Origin: Algoriphagus antarcticus
Lineage (GTDB): Bacteria; Bacteroidota; Bacteroidia; Cytophagales; Cyclobacteriaceae
Length of the DNA: 36,748 bases
Reading direction: 5' to 3'
NCBI RefSeq assembly: GCF_002150685.1
Contig: NZ_MSSW01000086.1
Coordinates: 1-36,748 of the forward strand
The notes below the pieces were generated by a model. That model saw only the letters and a list, made by a program, of their open reading frames with translations, did not search any database and was not told where the DNA came from. The first letter of the stretch is position 1, and each line of letters opens with the position of its first letter. Below are positions 25,534-33,484 of this stretch, one piece after another. The translations under genes were made by a program, and so were the position numbers.

Positions 25534-26344
25534 TCACCAAAAATTCTCTGTTGATTTTGTCTTTTACTGGCAGAAAAGTGGATATACAGATTGTTATTTC
25601 ACTTAGATAGAGTTTTCGATGATTTTTTTTTCTATCTAAATCTACAAAATATATTTATACTGTCTATTTTACTGGTTGGTCAATTATATATAGATTGATC
25701 GATATTTCCTCGGCTGATTGTCGTTGGCTCGTTGCCTGGGCGTTATCCCTAGTCGGGAGCAATTCGATAATTGAGAGTCAGTATAGGATTTAAGATAGTG
25801 AGGTAATTAATTCCGATAATTGTGGGAAGGGCAATGATATCAGGGTAGGACAAGGCGTGAAAAAAAGAGCTCGTCTCAAAAATAGATAGTTTAAAAGGCT
25901 TGTCGATTTCTCGTCTAGCCTTTCTTGTTTTACTCAAAACATGTATTTTGAGGTGTGCAAAAACAGCACTTAAATGTAGGCTTTAAGGACTAAAATCCCA
26001 ATCAACTGATGTTTCTTCTACCTTTATTTGAAGAACTGATTACCTTATGTTTGATTGCAAAATGAGCCGAAAATCCAAGACACGAATCACGGGAGAGCTC
26101 CTTAAACTTGCCCTCCATATCAAACCCTAGAGGGCATTCAGGATTTGGTTAAAATACTGAATCCAAAGACCCGAGTATGAGTACTATATTATGCGAAAAT
26201 ATGCTGTCGAAGACCTGTGTTTTAATGCCTGCGCCATAGAATGATCAGATGGATTCTGAACAATTACAAGGACTTCAAAAGAAGTAAGGTCAAAGCAGTT
26301 GAGTGGCCTATACAAGTCACGGGTTCTTATCCTAATCTGTTCTG
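25534..26344. other. Gene-free decay zone of about 810 bp
   Basis: No frame here can be supported as a gene. A 62-codon reverse frame (25749-25937) and short forward stretches around 26060-26340 look partly protein-like but are cut by stops. The zone borders the IS21 fragment and is probably rearranged DNA. The promoter of the kaiC-like gene should lie at its left edge or within the repeats. Confidence 0.4.
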
Positions 26345-26650
26345 TCAGTATGGATTGGGGTATAGTTGATCTAATCTATAAGGAAGAACCGACTGCATAA
26401 TAAGAGCTCCAGCAACTGGTCTTTGTTCAGATATTTGGTCAGGATCAGAAAGTAATACATCAAGCTCCTCATCGTTTTTGATGAGAAGTTCTCCATAGGT
26501 TAAAGCTTTGGAATCAACCAATTGAAGGTACTTTTTGACCCTGTTAGGGGAAATACCCAAAGTTTTGGAGATGGTTTGCAGTGCCATGCCGTTGTCACGG
26601 TGGCGAATTATCTGTTTAAGATTACTCATAGTTATCGTTTTTCCTGCCAT
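26345..26650 (-). pseudogene. IS21-family transposase (IstA), N-terminal fragment
   Basis: The frame starts MAGKTITMSNLKQIIRHRDN and continues MALQTISKTLGISPNRVKKY, the helix-turn-helix N-terminus of IS21-type IstA. After about 70 residues (near LLSDPDQ) similarity to IstA ends, and the frame runs on to a stop without the DDE catalytic core. No IstB helper gene follows. So only the left end of the element is left. The ATG at 26648-26650 lies inside a long inverted repeat (26630-26690). Confidence 0.8.
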
Positions 26651-26690
26651 ACTTTGCGGTGTTAGTTCTCCCGCAAAGCAAACGATAACT
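26630..26690. promoter_or_regulatory. Nested inverted repeat covering the IstA start codon
   Basis: Outer arms AGTTATCGTTT (26630-26640) and AAACGATAACT (26680-26690) and inner arms CTTTGCGG (26652-26659) and CCGCAAAG (26671-26678) pair perfectly. The IstA ATG (26648-26650) lies in the loop between outer and inner arms. In the mRNA this could hide the start codon and damp transposase synthesis. Confidence 0.65.
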
Positions 26691-26703
26691 GAAAAAATCC
26701 ATG

Positions 26704-26871
26704 TGGTCAATCACGTCATTCTGGCAATATTGACCACTCTTACAGAGATGGTCAATATGGTCGGATTGACAGTGGTCAAGATCACCGGAATTAGGTCCCT
26801 CGATAGTCAGATATCCCCATAAAAGGGGTGGTCAACATCACCGGAACAGGTGGTCAAGATGGATCGGAATA
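26704..26871. repeat. IS21 terminal multiple repeats (TGGTCAA...CCGGAAT)
   Basis: About five copies of a 20-bp unit start at 26704, 26749, 26773, 26829 and 26851. The best copies read TGGTCAAGATCACCGGAAT and TGGTCAACATCACCGGAAC. Such sets of subterminal repeats are the transposase-binding sites of IS21-family ends. Confidence 0.8.
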
Positions 26872-26875
26872 TACA

Positions 26876-27733
26876 CTTCGGTGAACTGGAAAATTTGCAT
26901 TGGTGCAAGTCCTTTTTCTACCAATAATTTTTAAAGAAATTCAGGATGTTCAAATGCCTCCTTATTTGTAATTTCTATTTCATTGTTCTCTGTCAAGATT
27001 GCTTTGTAGTTCCTATTCAATATATGTAGAAGGGCTTGTGTGTAGTCGGCAGTGTTTAAAATTATTTTTTTTGAGAGTTGGTTACTTTATTCATTCGTAG
27101 TCAGTTTTTTAACCAATTTGCCTTTATGAATAATCCCAATGCGGTTAGCTACTTTAGAAATTTCTCCAAGTATATGACTTGACAGAAAAACGGTTGAGCC
27201 GTTTTGTGAAAGTTCCTTTAACATATCTCTTACTTCTACTATTCCTTCGGGGTCTAAGCTGTTTAATTGGTTCGTCAAGAATTAGCAATTTTGGTTGGTG
27301 CATTAATGCTTTTGCCAATCCCGGTCGTTGCTGGTTGCCAAGAGAATGCACTTTTGCTTTTTTGTTTTGATTTTCCGAACGTTTTAGTTTTTTAATAGTA
27401 CTGTCTTCAAATTGGGTTTCTTGAGTTGCCTCAATTTGTAATAAACGCTAAAGTTTTCTCTCACTGATAGATTAGGATAGGAAAACGGAATTTCAACTAA
27501 ATAACCTGTCATTCCAAAGATTAAACTGTGGATTGAGTTCCTTTTCAAAAAGAGTTATTTTGCCTTTGTCTGGTTTTATCATTCCCAACAAAATCCTTAT
27601 TAAGGTCGTTTTTCCCGCACCATTAATTCCTAAGAAACCATAAATTTCTCCTTGTTTAACATGGATTGAAATGTTGTCTGTCAGGAGTTGTCCCAAAGTA
27701 TTTTGATAACGCCTCGGGTTTGATTATGTGCAT
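26876..27733 (-). pseudogene. ABC transporter ATP-binding protein (BcrA/NatA type), inactivated
   Basis: Pieces of one ABC ATPase lie in order in different frames. MHIIKPEALSKYFG (from ATG 27731-27733) is followed by a Walker A piece, IYGFLGINGAGKTTLIRILL. Then GYLVEIPFSYPNLSVRENF, the signature LGNQQRPGLAKALMHQPKLL with Walker B LLILDEP, NSLDPEGIVEVRDMLKEL, SSHILGEISKVANRIGIIHK and a C-terminal part ending GLAPMQIFQFTE. At least three frameshifts (one in an A run after DEPI) and two in-frame TAA codons (after KKLTTNE and after EAFEHPEFL) separate them. The last codons are cut off by the IS21 tip at 26875. No permease gene is next to it. Confidence 0.85.
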
Positions 27734-28084
27734 TGATATGTTGTGACGGTTGTTTTACAATTCTGACTAACGAAAAAGCATTGGCGATACATGGTGAATA
27801 TGGACCAAAAAGAGGATCGTTCCAACGGGTGAAATGCGAAGCATTAATGAACACAGTTGGGAATAGGTGATTTGTGAATAAAGGTCTTTAAGAGCGGGAT
27901 TTCCCGATTCTCGGGACTGGCAGTCCTGAAGTAAAGAAAGTGGGAAGCTTGTTTGCCTTAATTCATGCAGTGAAGGAAACCAGAGGGCAACTGCCTTTTG
28001 CCCTTTGCCAACTATTTTCCACCATCGGCACTTTTCTGAAATCTGTTTTTCAGTATCTTGACATCCAATAAACCTGAAAAACCT
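27734..28084. repeat. Gene-free spacer with overlapping hairpins
   Basis: This 350-bp spacer contains TCCCGATTCTCGGGA (27902-27916) overlapping GGACTGGCAGTCC (27914-27926), and a weaker GGGCAA/TTGCCC hairpin (27985-28003). The first belongs to the same TCCCGA-type palindromes as 25516-25533. The promoter of the following lipoprotein gene should be here; no clear box is seen. Confidence 0.55.
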
Positions 28085-30751
28085 ATGAAAAAATCGGTAC
28101 TCCTGATTGCTGTGCTGGGGATAATGTGGAGCTGTACCAAAAAGGAAGAAGATCCTTTTGCAACTGTCAAACCTGATGAAAGCCGTTTTACCAAAGTTAC
28201 GCTGGTGGAAAAGCTCAATGAACCCATGGAACTCGAGGTTCTGGATAACGGAGACGTACTTTTTATTGAGCGGGGAGGAAAGCTCAGAAAGTTGGAAGCG
28301 GCGACTGGAGAGGTTCTTGAAATTGGATCTCTTGACGTGTATGATCAGGCAGAAGACGGATTATTGGGCTTGGCCAAAGATCCCAAATTCAACGAAAACC
28401 AATGGCTTTACCTCTACTATTCACCGGTTGGAGATAATCACATCAACCGACTTTCTAGGTTCACACTCGTGGATCAATTGCTGGACAAAGGATCAGAAAA
28501 GATCATGTTGGAGGTTCCTGTTTTTCACGGCTGTTGCCATTCCGGAGGTTCGATTGAGTTTGATTCCAAAGGCAATCTTTTCCTGAGTTTGGGTGATGAC
28601 ACCACTCCATTTGAGTCTGATAATTACAATCCGATCGATGAGCGCGCAGGTCGTCCGGCTAATGTCGATGCACAAAAGACCGCGGGCAACTCCAATGATC
28701 TGAGAGGCTCGATCATCCGGATCACTCCTCAGCCTGATGGGACGTATACGATTCCTGAAGGGAATCTTTTTCCCGTGGGAACTCCAAATACAAGACCTGA
28801 AATCTATGTGAAGGGAAACAGAAACCCATTTCGAATCGGGATCGATCAGAGAAATGGAAACCTGTTTTGGGGAGAAGTAGGTCCGGATGCTTCTGTTGAC
28901 AGTTTGAAGCGTGGACCGAAAGGGCATGATGAGTTTAATCTGGCAACCAAGTCGGGCTATTTTGGCTGGCCATATTTTGTTGGAAACAACAAACCTTACT
29001 GGAAATATGATTTCGAAAAGCAGGAAAGTCTGTATGAGTTTGATCCGGCAGCGCCAAAAAATACTTCTCCGAATAATACGGGAATTGAGAGTTTGCCTTC
29101 TGCAACTCCGGCTTTGATTTGGTATCCATACGATGAATCTGTGGAGTTTCCGATGCTTGGAACAGGTGGCCGAAATGCCATGGCTGGTCCTGTATATTAT
29201 CGGGAGGATTATGGGAAATCCGAGGTTCGGTTTCCGGGATATTACGATGGCAAGGCCTTCTTCTTTGACTGGATGCGTAACTGGATTTTCACGGTTTCCC
29301 TAACTGAAGATTACCAATATGACACGATGGAACGCTTCATGCCTTCGACTGTTTTTGAAAAGCCGGTTGACATGCAGTTTGCAAACGATGGCTCACTTTA
29401 TATTCTGGAATACGGCACGTTTTGGAGTTCTCAGAATGATGACTCTGGTATTTATCGGATCGAATTTGCTCCTGGCAACAGAAATCCAACCGTCAAAATC
29501 TCCGCAGATAAATTGGCCGGTGCCTCTCCGCTGCAAGTTAAGTTTTCATCCGCCGGGACGGTGGATGCAGATGCGGATGATCAGCTTGCATTCAGTTGGG
29601 ATTTTGGGGATGGATCTTCGAAATCGACGGAAGCTAATCCGACTCATCGCTTCGAAAAAGCCGGAAATTACGACGTAATAGTAACCGCAACCGACAAAGC
29701 TGGCGCCTCGGCTATTGCTTCCATTGAAGTAAAAGCTGGAAATGATCCTCCGATTGTCACGATTGACTGGTCGGGAAACAAAAGTTTCTACTTCGGGCAA
29801 GAGTCGATCAACTATGCGGTGAAAGTCTCAGACAAAGAAGATGGACGGATTGCAGATGAAAAAATCAATTTTTCGATTGATTATCTCGAAGGCGGATTTG
29901 ACCTGATCCAAGTGGGTCACTTGAAAGAAGAAGCGCTAAGCCCGGGAGAAAATTACATCACACAGGCAGGTTGCAAAGCTTGTCATGCCATCAAGAATGA
30001 ATCTGTCGGGCCAAATTATACTGCCGTTTCGGAGAAGTACAAAGGACAGGCTGATGCCAAAGGGTATCTGGTCAATAAGATCATCAACGGTGGCGGTGGC
30101 GTGTGGGGAGGAGAGCGAGTGATGCCCGGACATCCGCAGTTGGAAGCTTTTCAGGTGGAGATTATGGTTGATTTTATTTTGGGAATTACCGATCCGCTGG
30201 CTAATAAAGGAACGCTTCCGCTTTCTGGCGCCTATTCGCCTGACAAAACTGAGAATCCGGAAGGCTATTATCTAATTGCTGCGGATTATTTGGATAAGGG
30301 TGGAAACGGCGTGGCTCCTATCAAAACTTCAACCCAATTCACGCTAAGGAATTCGCTTGTCCGCGCCTCTTCAGCAAATGAACTGAAAGACGTAGCCAAA
30401 TCAAATGGGGCTCAATTTCAGTTTGTGGGCTTTACGGAAAAGGACGCATGGATTGTTTTCAAGGATCTTGATTTAACTCAAATACAGGAACTCGAGCTGG
30501 TTTTGAATCCCGGAAATGCGAAAGGGAAATTGGAAATCAGGGTAGGAGGTACCGATGGAACTTTGATCGGATCTACTCCTTCGCTTAGCAAAGATGATCG
30601 TCCGAAAAACTCGGAAGAAGTCTGGTTTCCGGTGAAAGTTCCGATTCAGGCGACTTCAGGAATTCAGGATGTGTATGTAGTCTTCCGACCTGACTCAGAA
30701 GTTTCGATATGGAACAGATTCAACCTGAATACGATAAAATTCAATCGGTAG
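28085..30751 (+). CDS. Lipoprotein: PQQ-type sugar dehydrogenase propeller + PKD + cytochrome c + C-terminal CBM-like domain
   Basis: From ATG 28085 the product is 888 aa with a lipoprotein signal (MKKSVLLIAVLGIMWSC, Cys17). Next come a glucose/sorbosone-dehydrogenase-like beta-propeller (about 35-465; NEPMELEVLDNGDVLFIERG, GLLGLAKDPKF, KGNRNPFRIGID, DEFNLATKSGYFGWP), a PKD domain (about 470-555; FSWDFGDGSSKST, FEKAGNYDVIVTATD), a short linker domain, a cytochrome c with GCKACHAI as heme site and RVMPGHP carrying the likely axial Met (about 625-715), and a C-terminal CBM6-like beta-sandwich. It should oxidise a sugar or sugar alcohol at the outer face and pass electrons to its own heme. Larger relatives carry an extra ThuA domain in front; it is absent here. 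A terminator follows. Its GC content seems higher than its neighbours. Confidence 0.88.
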   Translation: MKKSVLLIAVLGIMWSCTKKEEDPFATVKPDESRFTKVTLVEKLNEPMELEVLDNGDVLFIERGGKLRKLEAATGEVLEIGSLDVYDQAEDGLLGLAKDPKFNENQWLYLYYSPVGDNHINRLSRFTLVDQLLDKGSEKIMLEVPVFHGCCHSGGSIEFDSKGNLFLSLGDDTTPFESDNYNPIDERAGRPANVDAQKTAGNSNDLRGSIIRITPQPDGTYTIPEGNLFPVGTPNTRPEIYVKGNRNPFRIGIDQRNGNLFWGEVGPDASVDSLKRGPKGHDEFNLATKSGYFGWPYFVGNNKPYWKYDFEKQESLYEFDPAAPKNTSPNNTGIESLPSATPALIWYPYDESVEFPMLGTGGRNAMAGPVYYREDYGKSEVRFPGYYDGKAFFFDWMRNWIFTVSLTEDYQYDTMERFMPSTVFEKPVDMQFANDGSLYILEYGTFWSSQNDDSGIYRIEFAPGNRNPTVKISADKLAGASPLQVKFSSAGTVDADADDQLAFSWDFGDGSSKSTEANPTHRFEKAGNYDVIVTATDKAGASAIASIEVKAGNDPPIVTIDWSGNKSFYFGQESINYAVKVSDKEDGRIADEKINFSIDYLEGGFDLIQVGHLKEEALSPGENYITQAGCKACHAIKNESVGPNYTAVSEKYKGQADAKGYLVNKIINGGGGVWGGERVMPGHPQLEAFQVEIMVDFILGITDPLANKGTLPLSGAYSPDKTENPEGYYLIAADYLDKGGNGVAPIKTSTQFTLRNSLVRASSANELKDVAKSNGAQFQFVGFTEKDAWIVFKDLDLTQIQELELVLNPGNAKGKLEIRVGGTDGTLIGSTPSLSKDDRPKNSEEVWFPVKVPIQATSGIQDVYVVFRPDSEVSIWNRFNLNTIKFNR

Positions 30752-30769
30752 TAAACTGAGAAAATACAA

Positions 30770-30801
30770 AAGCCCGGATCTGATCAGATTCGGGCTTTTT
30801 T
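30770..30801 (+). terminator. Rho-independent terminator of the dehydrogenase lipoprotein gene
   Basis: AAGCCCG (30770-30776) pairs with CGGGCTT (30791-30797); an inner TCTGATCAGA palindrome extends the stem, and a T-run follows. It lies about 18 bases past the stop codon. Confidence 0.85.
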
Positions 30802-30803
30802 CT

Positions 30804-31210
30804 GAAAGTCTTTTTTTGACCGCAAAGATCACAAAGGTTTCGCGAAGGGTTTTTCTTTCATTTCAGTTTGTGAAGTCCTACTTCATGCATGTCTTTTTTG
30901 ATGCCTCGGTCTGTGTCCTTACAGATCGAAAGGTTATGAATTATTTTCAAAATGGCAGTTTCGTCGGAAAGTCTTTTTTAATCGCAAAGGGCACAAAGAA
31001 AAGCGCGAAGGGAAGAGTTGGCTCTTTGATCATTGAATTTGAAAATTGATCATTGACCATTCTTTGTATCCACAAAATACGATATGACTGATTTTTTTTT
31101 TTTCCTTATCAAGTGGAAGCATTCTGAATACTGCAATAAAAAAAGGTTCAAGTCAGGAGACTTGAACCAGATGGGTCTTTTTTTAACCGCAAAGATCACA
31201 AAGAAAGCGC
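30804..31210. repeat. Three dispersed copies of a CGCAAAG-type repeat
   Basis: Copies at 30804-30849, 30967-31012 and about 31173-31210 share a T-run, then ACCGCAAAGATCACAAAG or a close variant, then a GCGAAGGG- or GCGCC-type end. The first two are both 46 bp long and start GAAAGTC. Relatives of this CGCAAAG-rich repeat are common in Bacteroidota spacers. Frames that cross this stretch on the plus strand are repeat-driven and not genes. Confidence 0.75.
31138..31184. terminator. Bidirectional terminator hairpin
   Basis: GGTTCAAGTC (31145-31154) and GACTTGAACC (31159-31168) form a perfect 10-bp stem with a 4-base loop. An A-run precedes it and a T-run follows (31177-31184), so it can end transcripts from both strands, notably the minus-strand operon that ends at 31215. 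Confidence 0.75.
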
Positions 31211-31214
31211 CAAC

Positions 31215-31367
31215 TCAATCATTAACTATAAATGCGTGTATCACACCAGGTATCCAGCCGATAATAGTCAGTATTAGACTAATTATAAATGTTGAGCCTA
31301 AACCGTGTTTCGTAAAAACTGCCAACGGCGGCAAAAGTATGTTGAGTATAATAGTAAGTGGTGACAT
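31215..31367 (-). CDS. Pmp3/YqaE-family small membrane protein
   Basis: This 50-aa protein reads MSPLTIILNILLPPLAVFTK then HGLGSTFIISLILTIIGWIP and GVIHAFIVND. It matches the Pmp3/YqaE/UPF0057 family: LPPLAVF, the HG-L motif and LILTIIGWIPGVIHA, with two membrane helices. Members are stress-inducible membrane peptides linked to ion balance and membrane potential in yeast and plants; bacterial roles are less clear. ATG at 31365-31367, TGA at 31215-31217. It lies 19 bases downstream of the broken membrane protein gene on the same strand and is followed by a bidirectional terminator, so it is the last gene of that operon. Confidence 0.9.
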   Translation of the reverse strand: MSPLTIILNILLPPLAVFTKHGLGSTFIISLILTIIGWIPGVIHAFIVND

Positions 31368-31386
31368 ATCATTTTATGTTTTAAGA

Positions 31387-32415
31387 TTAGTCAAATTTTT
31401 CTTCTCTTCTTTCTTCTGATACTGTAACCAAAGGTGAACCAGTTACCCCGCCAAAAAATGCGGCTAAAGCACCCAAAAGGAATATTATGAATGCACTGAT
31501 ACTTACAGTTGCAATAGCTTCGGCAGCTTTATCGCTATATTCAATAACTTTTTGCTTTGCTTTTGCATAATATTTTTCTGCCTTGTCCACCGCTATTTCA
31601 ATATTTTTGTCCCACTTATTGATTAGTCCATTGATTTGGGCTTCATCAAGTTCCGTGTTCTCTGCCAAATAGTCTTTCAACTCTTCCTTGTCCAAAAAAT
31701 CTACTCCGCCATCGACGGTAATTTTTAAATCACCGTTATCATTTAAATCAAAGGAGAGGTCGTTGATAAATTCATCAATGTTTTTGTCGAGGTTTAAATC
31801 ATTAAAGGCTTGCTTTGTATCTTTTTCAATTTCATTAATTGTCTGTCGCGTATTTTTCGAAGCTTCTTCTGAAAGGATATTGTAATTTTCTGCTTTGTTG
31901 ATCAATTGAAATGCTTCTTGTTTAATTTTTTCATAAGAAAGTGTAGTATTATCCTCCCCCTTTTTTTGTGCCTTGTCTAATATTACTTTAACATTATCAT
32001 TTTGCGAACCACCAAATAAGCCGGAAACTGCGCTAGACATTCCATTGACCATTGTGCCAACGGCAGATGTTATTAGGAAAAAAGATAACAACGCAAATAA
32101 TGCCCAAGATAAAAATCCGTGTAGGCCTCCATCCGTTTTAGAGGGATATCCAGACATTCGGCCAGCTACCATACCTCCTACAAAAAGGGCGGCAATATTT
32201 GAAAGTCCAAGCCAAATGAGTGTGCCCATTCCAAGTCCGTTAAGTGGGTTGTTTTCACTCATTGGGTCTATTGTAGAGAAACCAATTCCCAGACCAAGTA
32301 AATTGAGCATCGAAACAACTGCTAATGCAGTCAAAGTTCCAGCAAGTAGAGCGCCCTAAGAAATTCTTGAAACTTTGGTAGCCATATTTCCGAAATTTGT
32401 GTAAGGGGTTTTCAT
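31387..32415 (-). pseudogene. PhnA-like/TIGR04086-type membrane protein with an amber codon at a conserved Trp
   Basis: The frame from ATG 32413-32415 encodes MKTPYTNFGNMATKVSRIS, then TAG (32356-32358), then GALLAGTLTALAVVSMLNLL and 300 further residues. In related membrane proteins this place reads RxSWGAxLAG, so the TAG replaces TGG (Trp). The rest is intact: membrane helices at the N-terminal half with AALFVGGMVAGRMSG and GGLHGFLSWALFALL, a charged coiled-coil middle (about residues 120-295) and a last helix (ISAFIIFLLGALAAFFGG). Full length would be 342 aa. Translation might restart at TTG 32334, giving 315 aa without the first membrane entry. The family is found near stress genes; here it precedes Pmp3. 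Confidence 0.8.
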
Positions 32416-32452
32416 ATTGTTTGAATTAATGATTATTGCTTTTTCTTGTTTC

Positions 32453-32489
32453 ATCTGATCTTCAGATATTTGGAAAACATATCTAAAAA
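32453..32489. promoter_or_regulatory. Two overlapping inverted repeats upstream of the membrane protein/Pmp3 operon
   Basis: ATCTGA-TCT-TCAGAT (32453-32467) overlaps AGATAT-N9-ATATCT (from 32464). They lie about 40-75 bases upstream of the ATG at 32413-32415, where an operator would be expected. No matching regulator is known from the window. Confidence 0.4.
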
Positions 32490-33366
32490 TTTATAATGTA
32501 AAGATGAAAATGATAAAAGTAAAACCGTTACCGTTTCAATATGTTAGGAATATTTTACATATTTCACAGATTGTGAATTGATTTCACTCTGAATGGGGAA
32601 GTTTTGGGAGGAATAAATAATTAGCACATCCACAGTTTTTTCTTTTTTAAAAGGCTTGATTATATAAGAAACAAGCTAATTTTCGTTTTGCAATTATGTT
32701 ATCCAAAGCTATGTCCTGAATGATTTTATTTTGGCTGTAGTAATTAGAAACGCTGGAACAAATTCAAGTTATTTGACTGTTGTGACTGACAATTTTTTAT
32801 GAGAGTGGATGGTTTTTCCTAATACACAATAAAAAATTTATAGTCGGAATAGTAGCTATTAACAGGAAAGTCAACCTTTGGTTGTCGTGAAGAAGTTATA
32901 CCCAAAACTTTATCCCAAAGGTCAAATAAGTAAGGTTAGTATGTATCAGGATAGTTATTTTTTAGTCATTGTCCTACAATTTTAATGGCTCAAATGTGGT
33001 GAAAAATGTTGTTCAAAGAGATCGAAAGTTTAAGGTTAGCGATGTCTCAATACCATTTTGACTAATGTATTCAAGTGTATGAGCCGAAGTATGTCTCGAC
33101 AAGAACCATTTAAAAGTTCAAAAACTCCGTTGGGAAATCCGATAGGTTTATACAGAGATAAGCATAGATCTAGTGATGGCTTAATATGGTATATGTGCCT
33201 TGAATAGTGAGTCTAGCGGGTGAAATGTACAGCTTTCAAGAATACTGTTGAATGCAAAAACTTTATAAATAAAGTCACTTAACTGCGGGGGTAATCCCGA
33301 ATTTCCGAACAGAATCTCCCCTAAGAAATAGGATTTCTGCGCCATTGGACAAAAAAAATGGAGCAT
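32490..33366. other. Intergenic gap of about 880 bp, nothing recognised
   Basis: AT-rich DNA between the promoter side of the membrane protein/Pmp3 operon and the end of the kinase operon. A 72-codon reverse frame (33181-33399) is open, but its start overlaps the kinase terminator hairpin and its translation resembles nothing I know. I see no RNA gene or ordered repeat. Confidence 0.45.
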
Positions 33367-33394
33367 AAAAATGGTCTCCGTTTTTCGGAGGACC
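33367..33394 (-). terminator. Rho-independent terminator of the histidine kinase operon
   Basis: On the minus strand GGTCCTCCG (33386-33394), a 5-base A loop and CGGAGACC (33373-33380) form a GC-rich stem with one bulge, followed by ATTTTT (33367-33372). It lies about 90 bases past the kinase stop codon. Confidence 0.75.
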
Positions 33395-33484
33395 TTCATT
33401 CAACCTGTCAGACTTTGTAATCTAATTCAATTATTTTCTGTAAGTGTATCATTTATCAATGTAATCCTATTTAATCACCGTAAA

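Larger units (their letters stand above)
26345..26875 (-). mobile_element. Truncated left end of an IS21-family insertion sequence
   Basis: The piece has the IstA 5' part, a structured leader and a set of terminal repeats. Read on the minus strand the probable tip is TGTATATTCCGATCC, ending at 26875. Outside the tip the sequence turns into the end of a dead ABC ATPase gene, so the element landed inside that gene. The right end, istB and the second target-site copy are absent from the window. Confidence 0.75.

Noticed and set aside
25749..25937. A 62-codon reverse ORF in the decay zone.
   Set aside because: No recognisable motif, no context and no related frame around it; not supported as a gene.
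30816..31419. Forward-strand ORFs of 77 and 111 codons.
   Set aside because: They cross CGCAAAG repeats, a terminator hairpin and the antisense of the Pmp3 gene; the translations look random.
23282..32358. Recoding of TAG as an amino acid across the genome.
   Set aside because: TAG ends intact genes in this window (15655-15657 and 22773-22775) at the expected protein ends, so global reassignment is not supported.
33181..33399. A 72-codon reverse ORF after the kinase gene.
   Set aside because: It begins in the terminator hairpin and resembles no known protein; its frame is probably chance.
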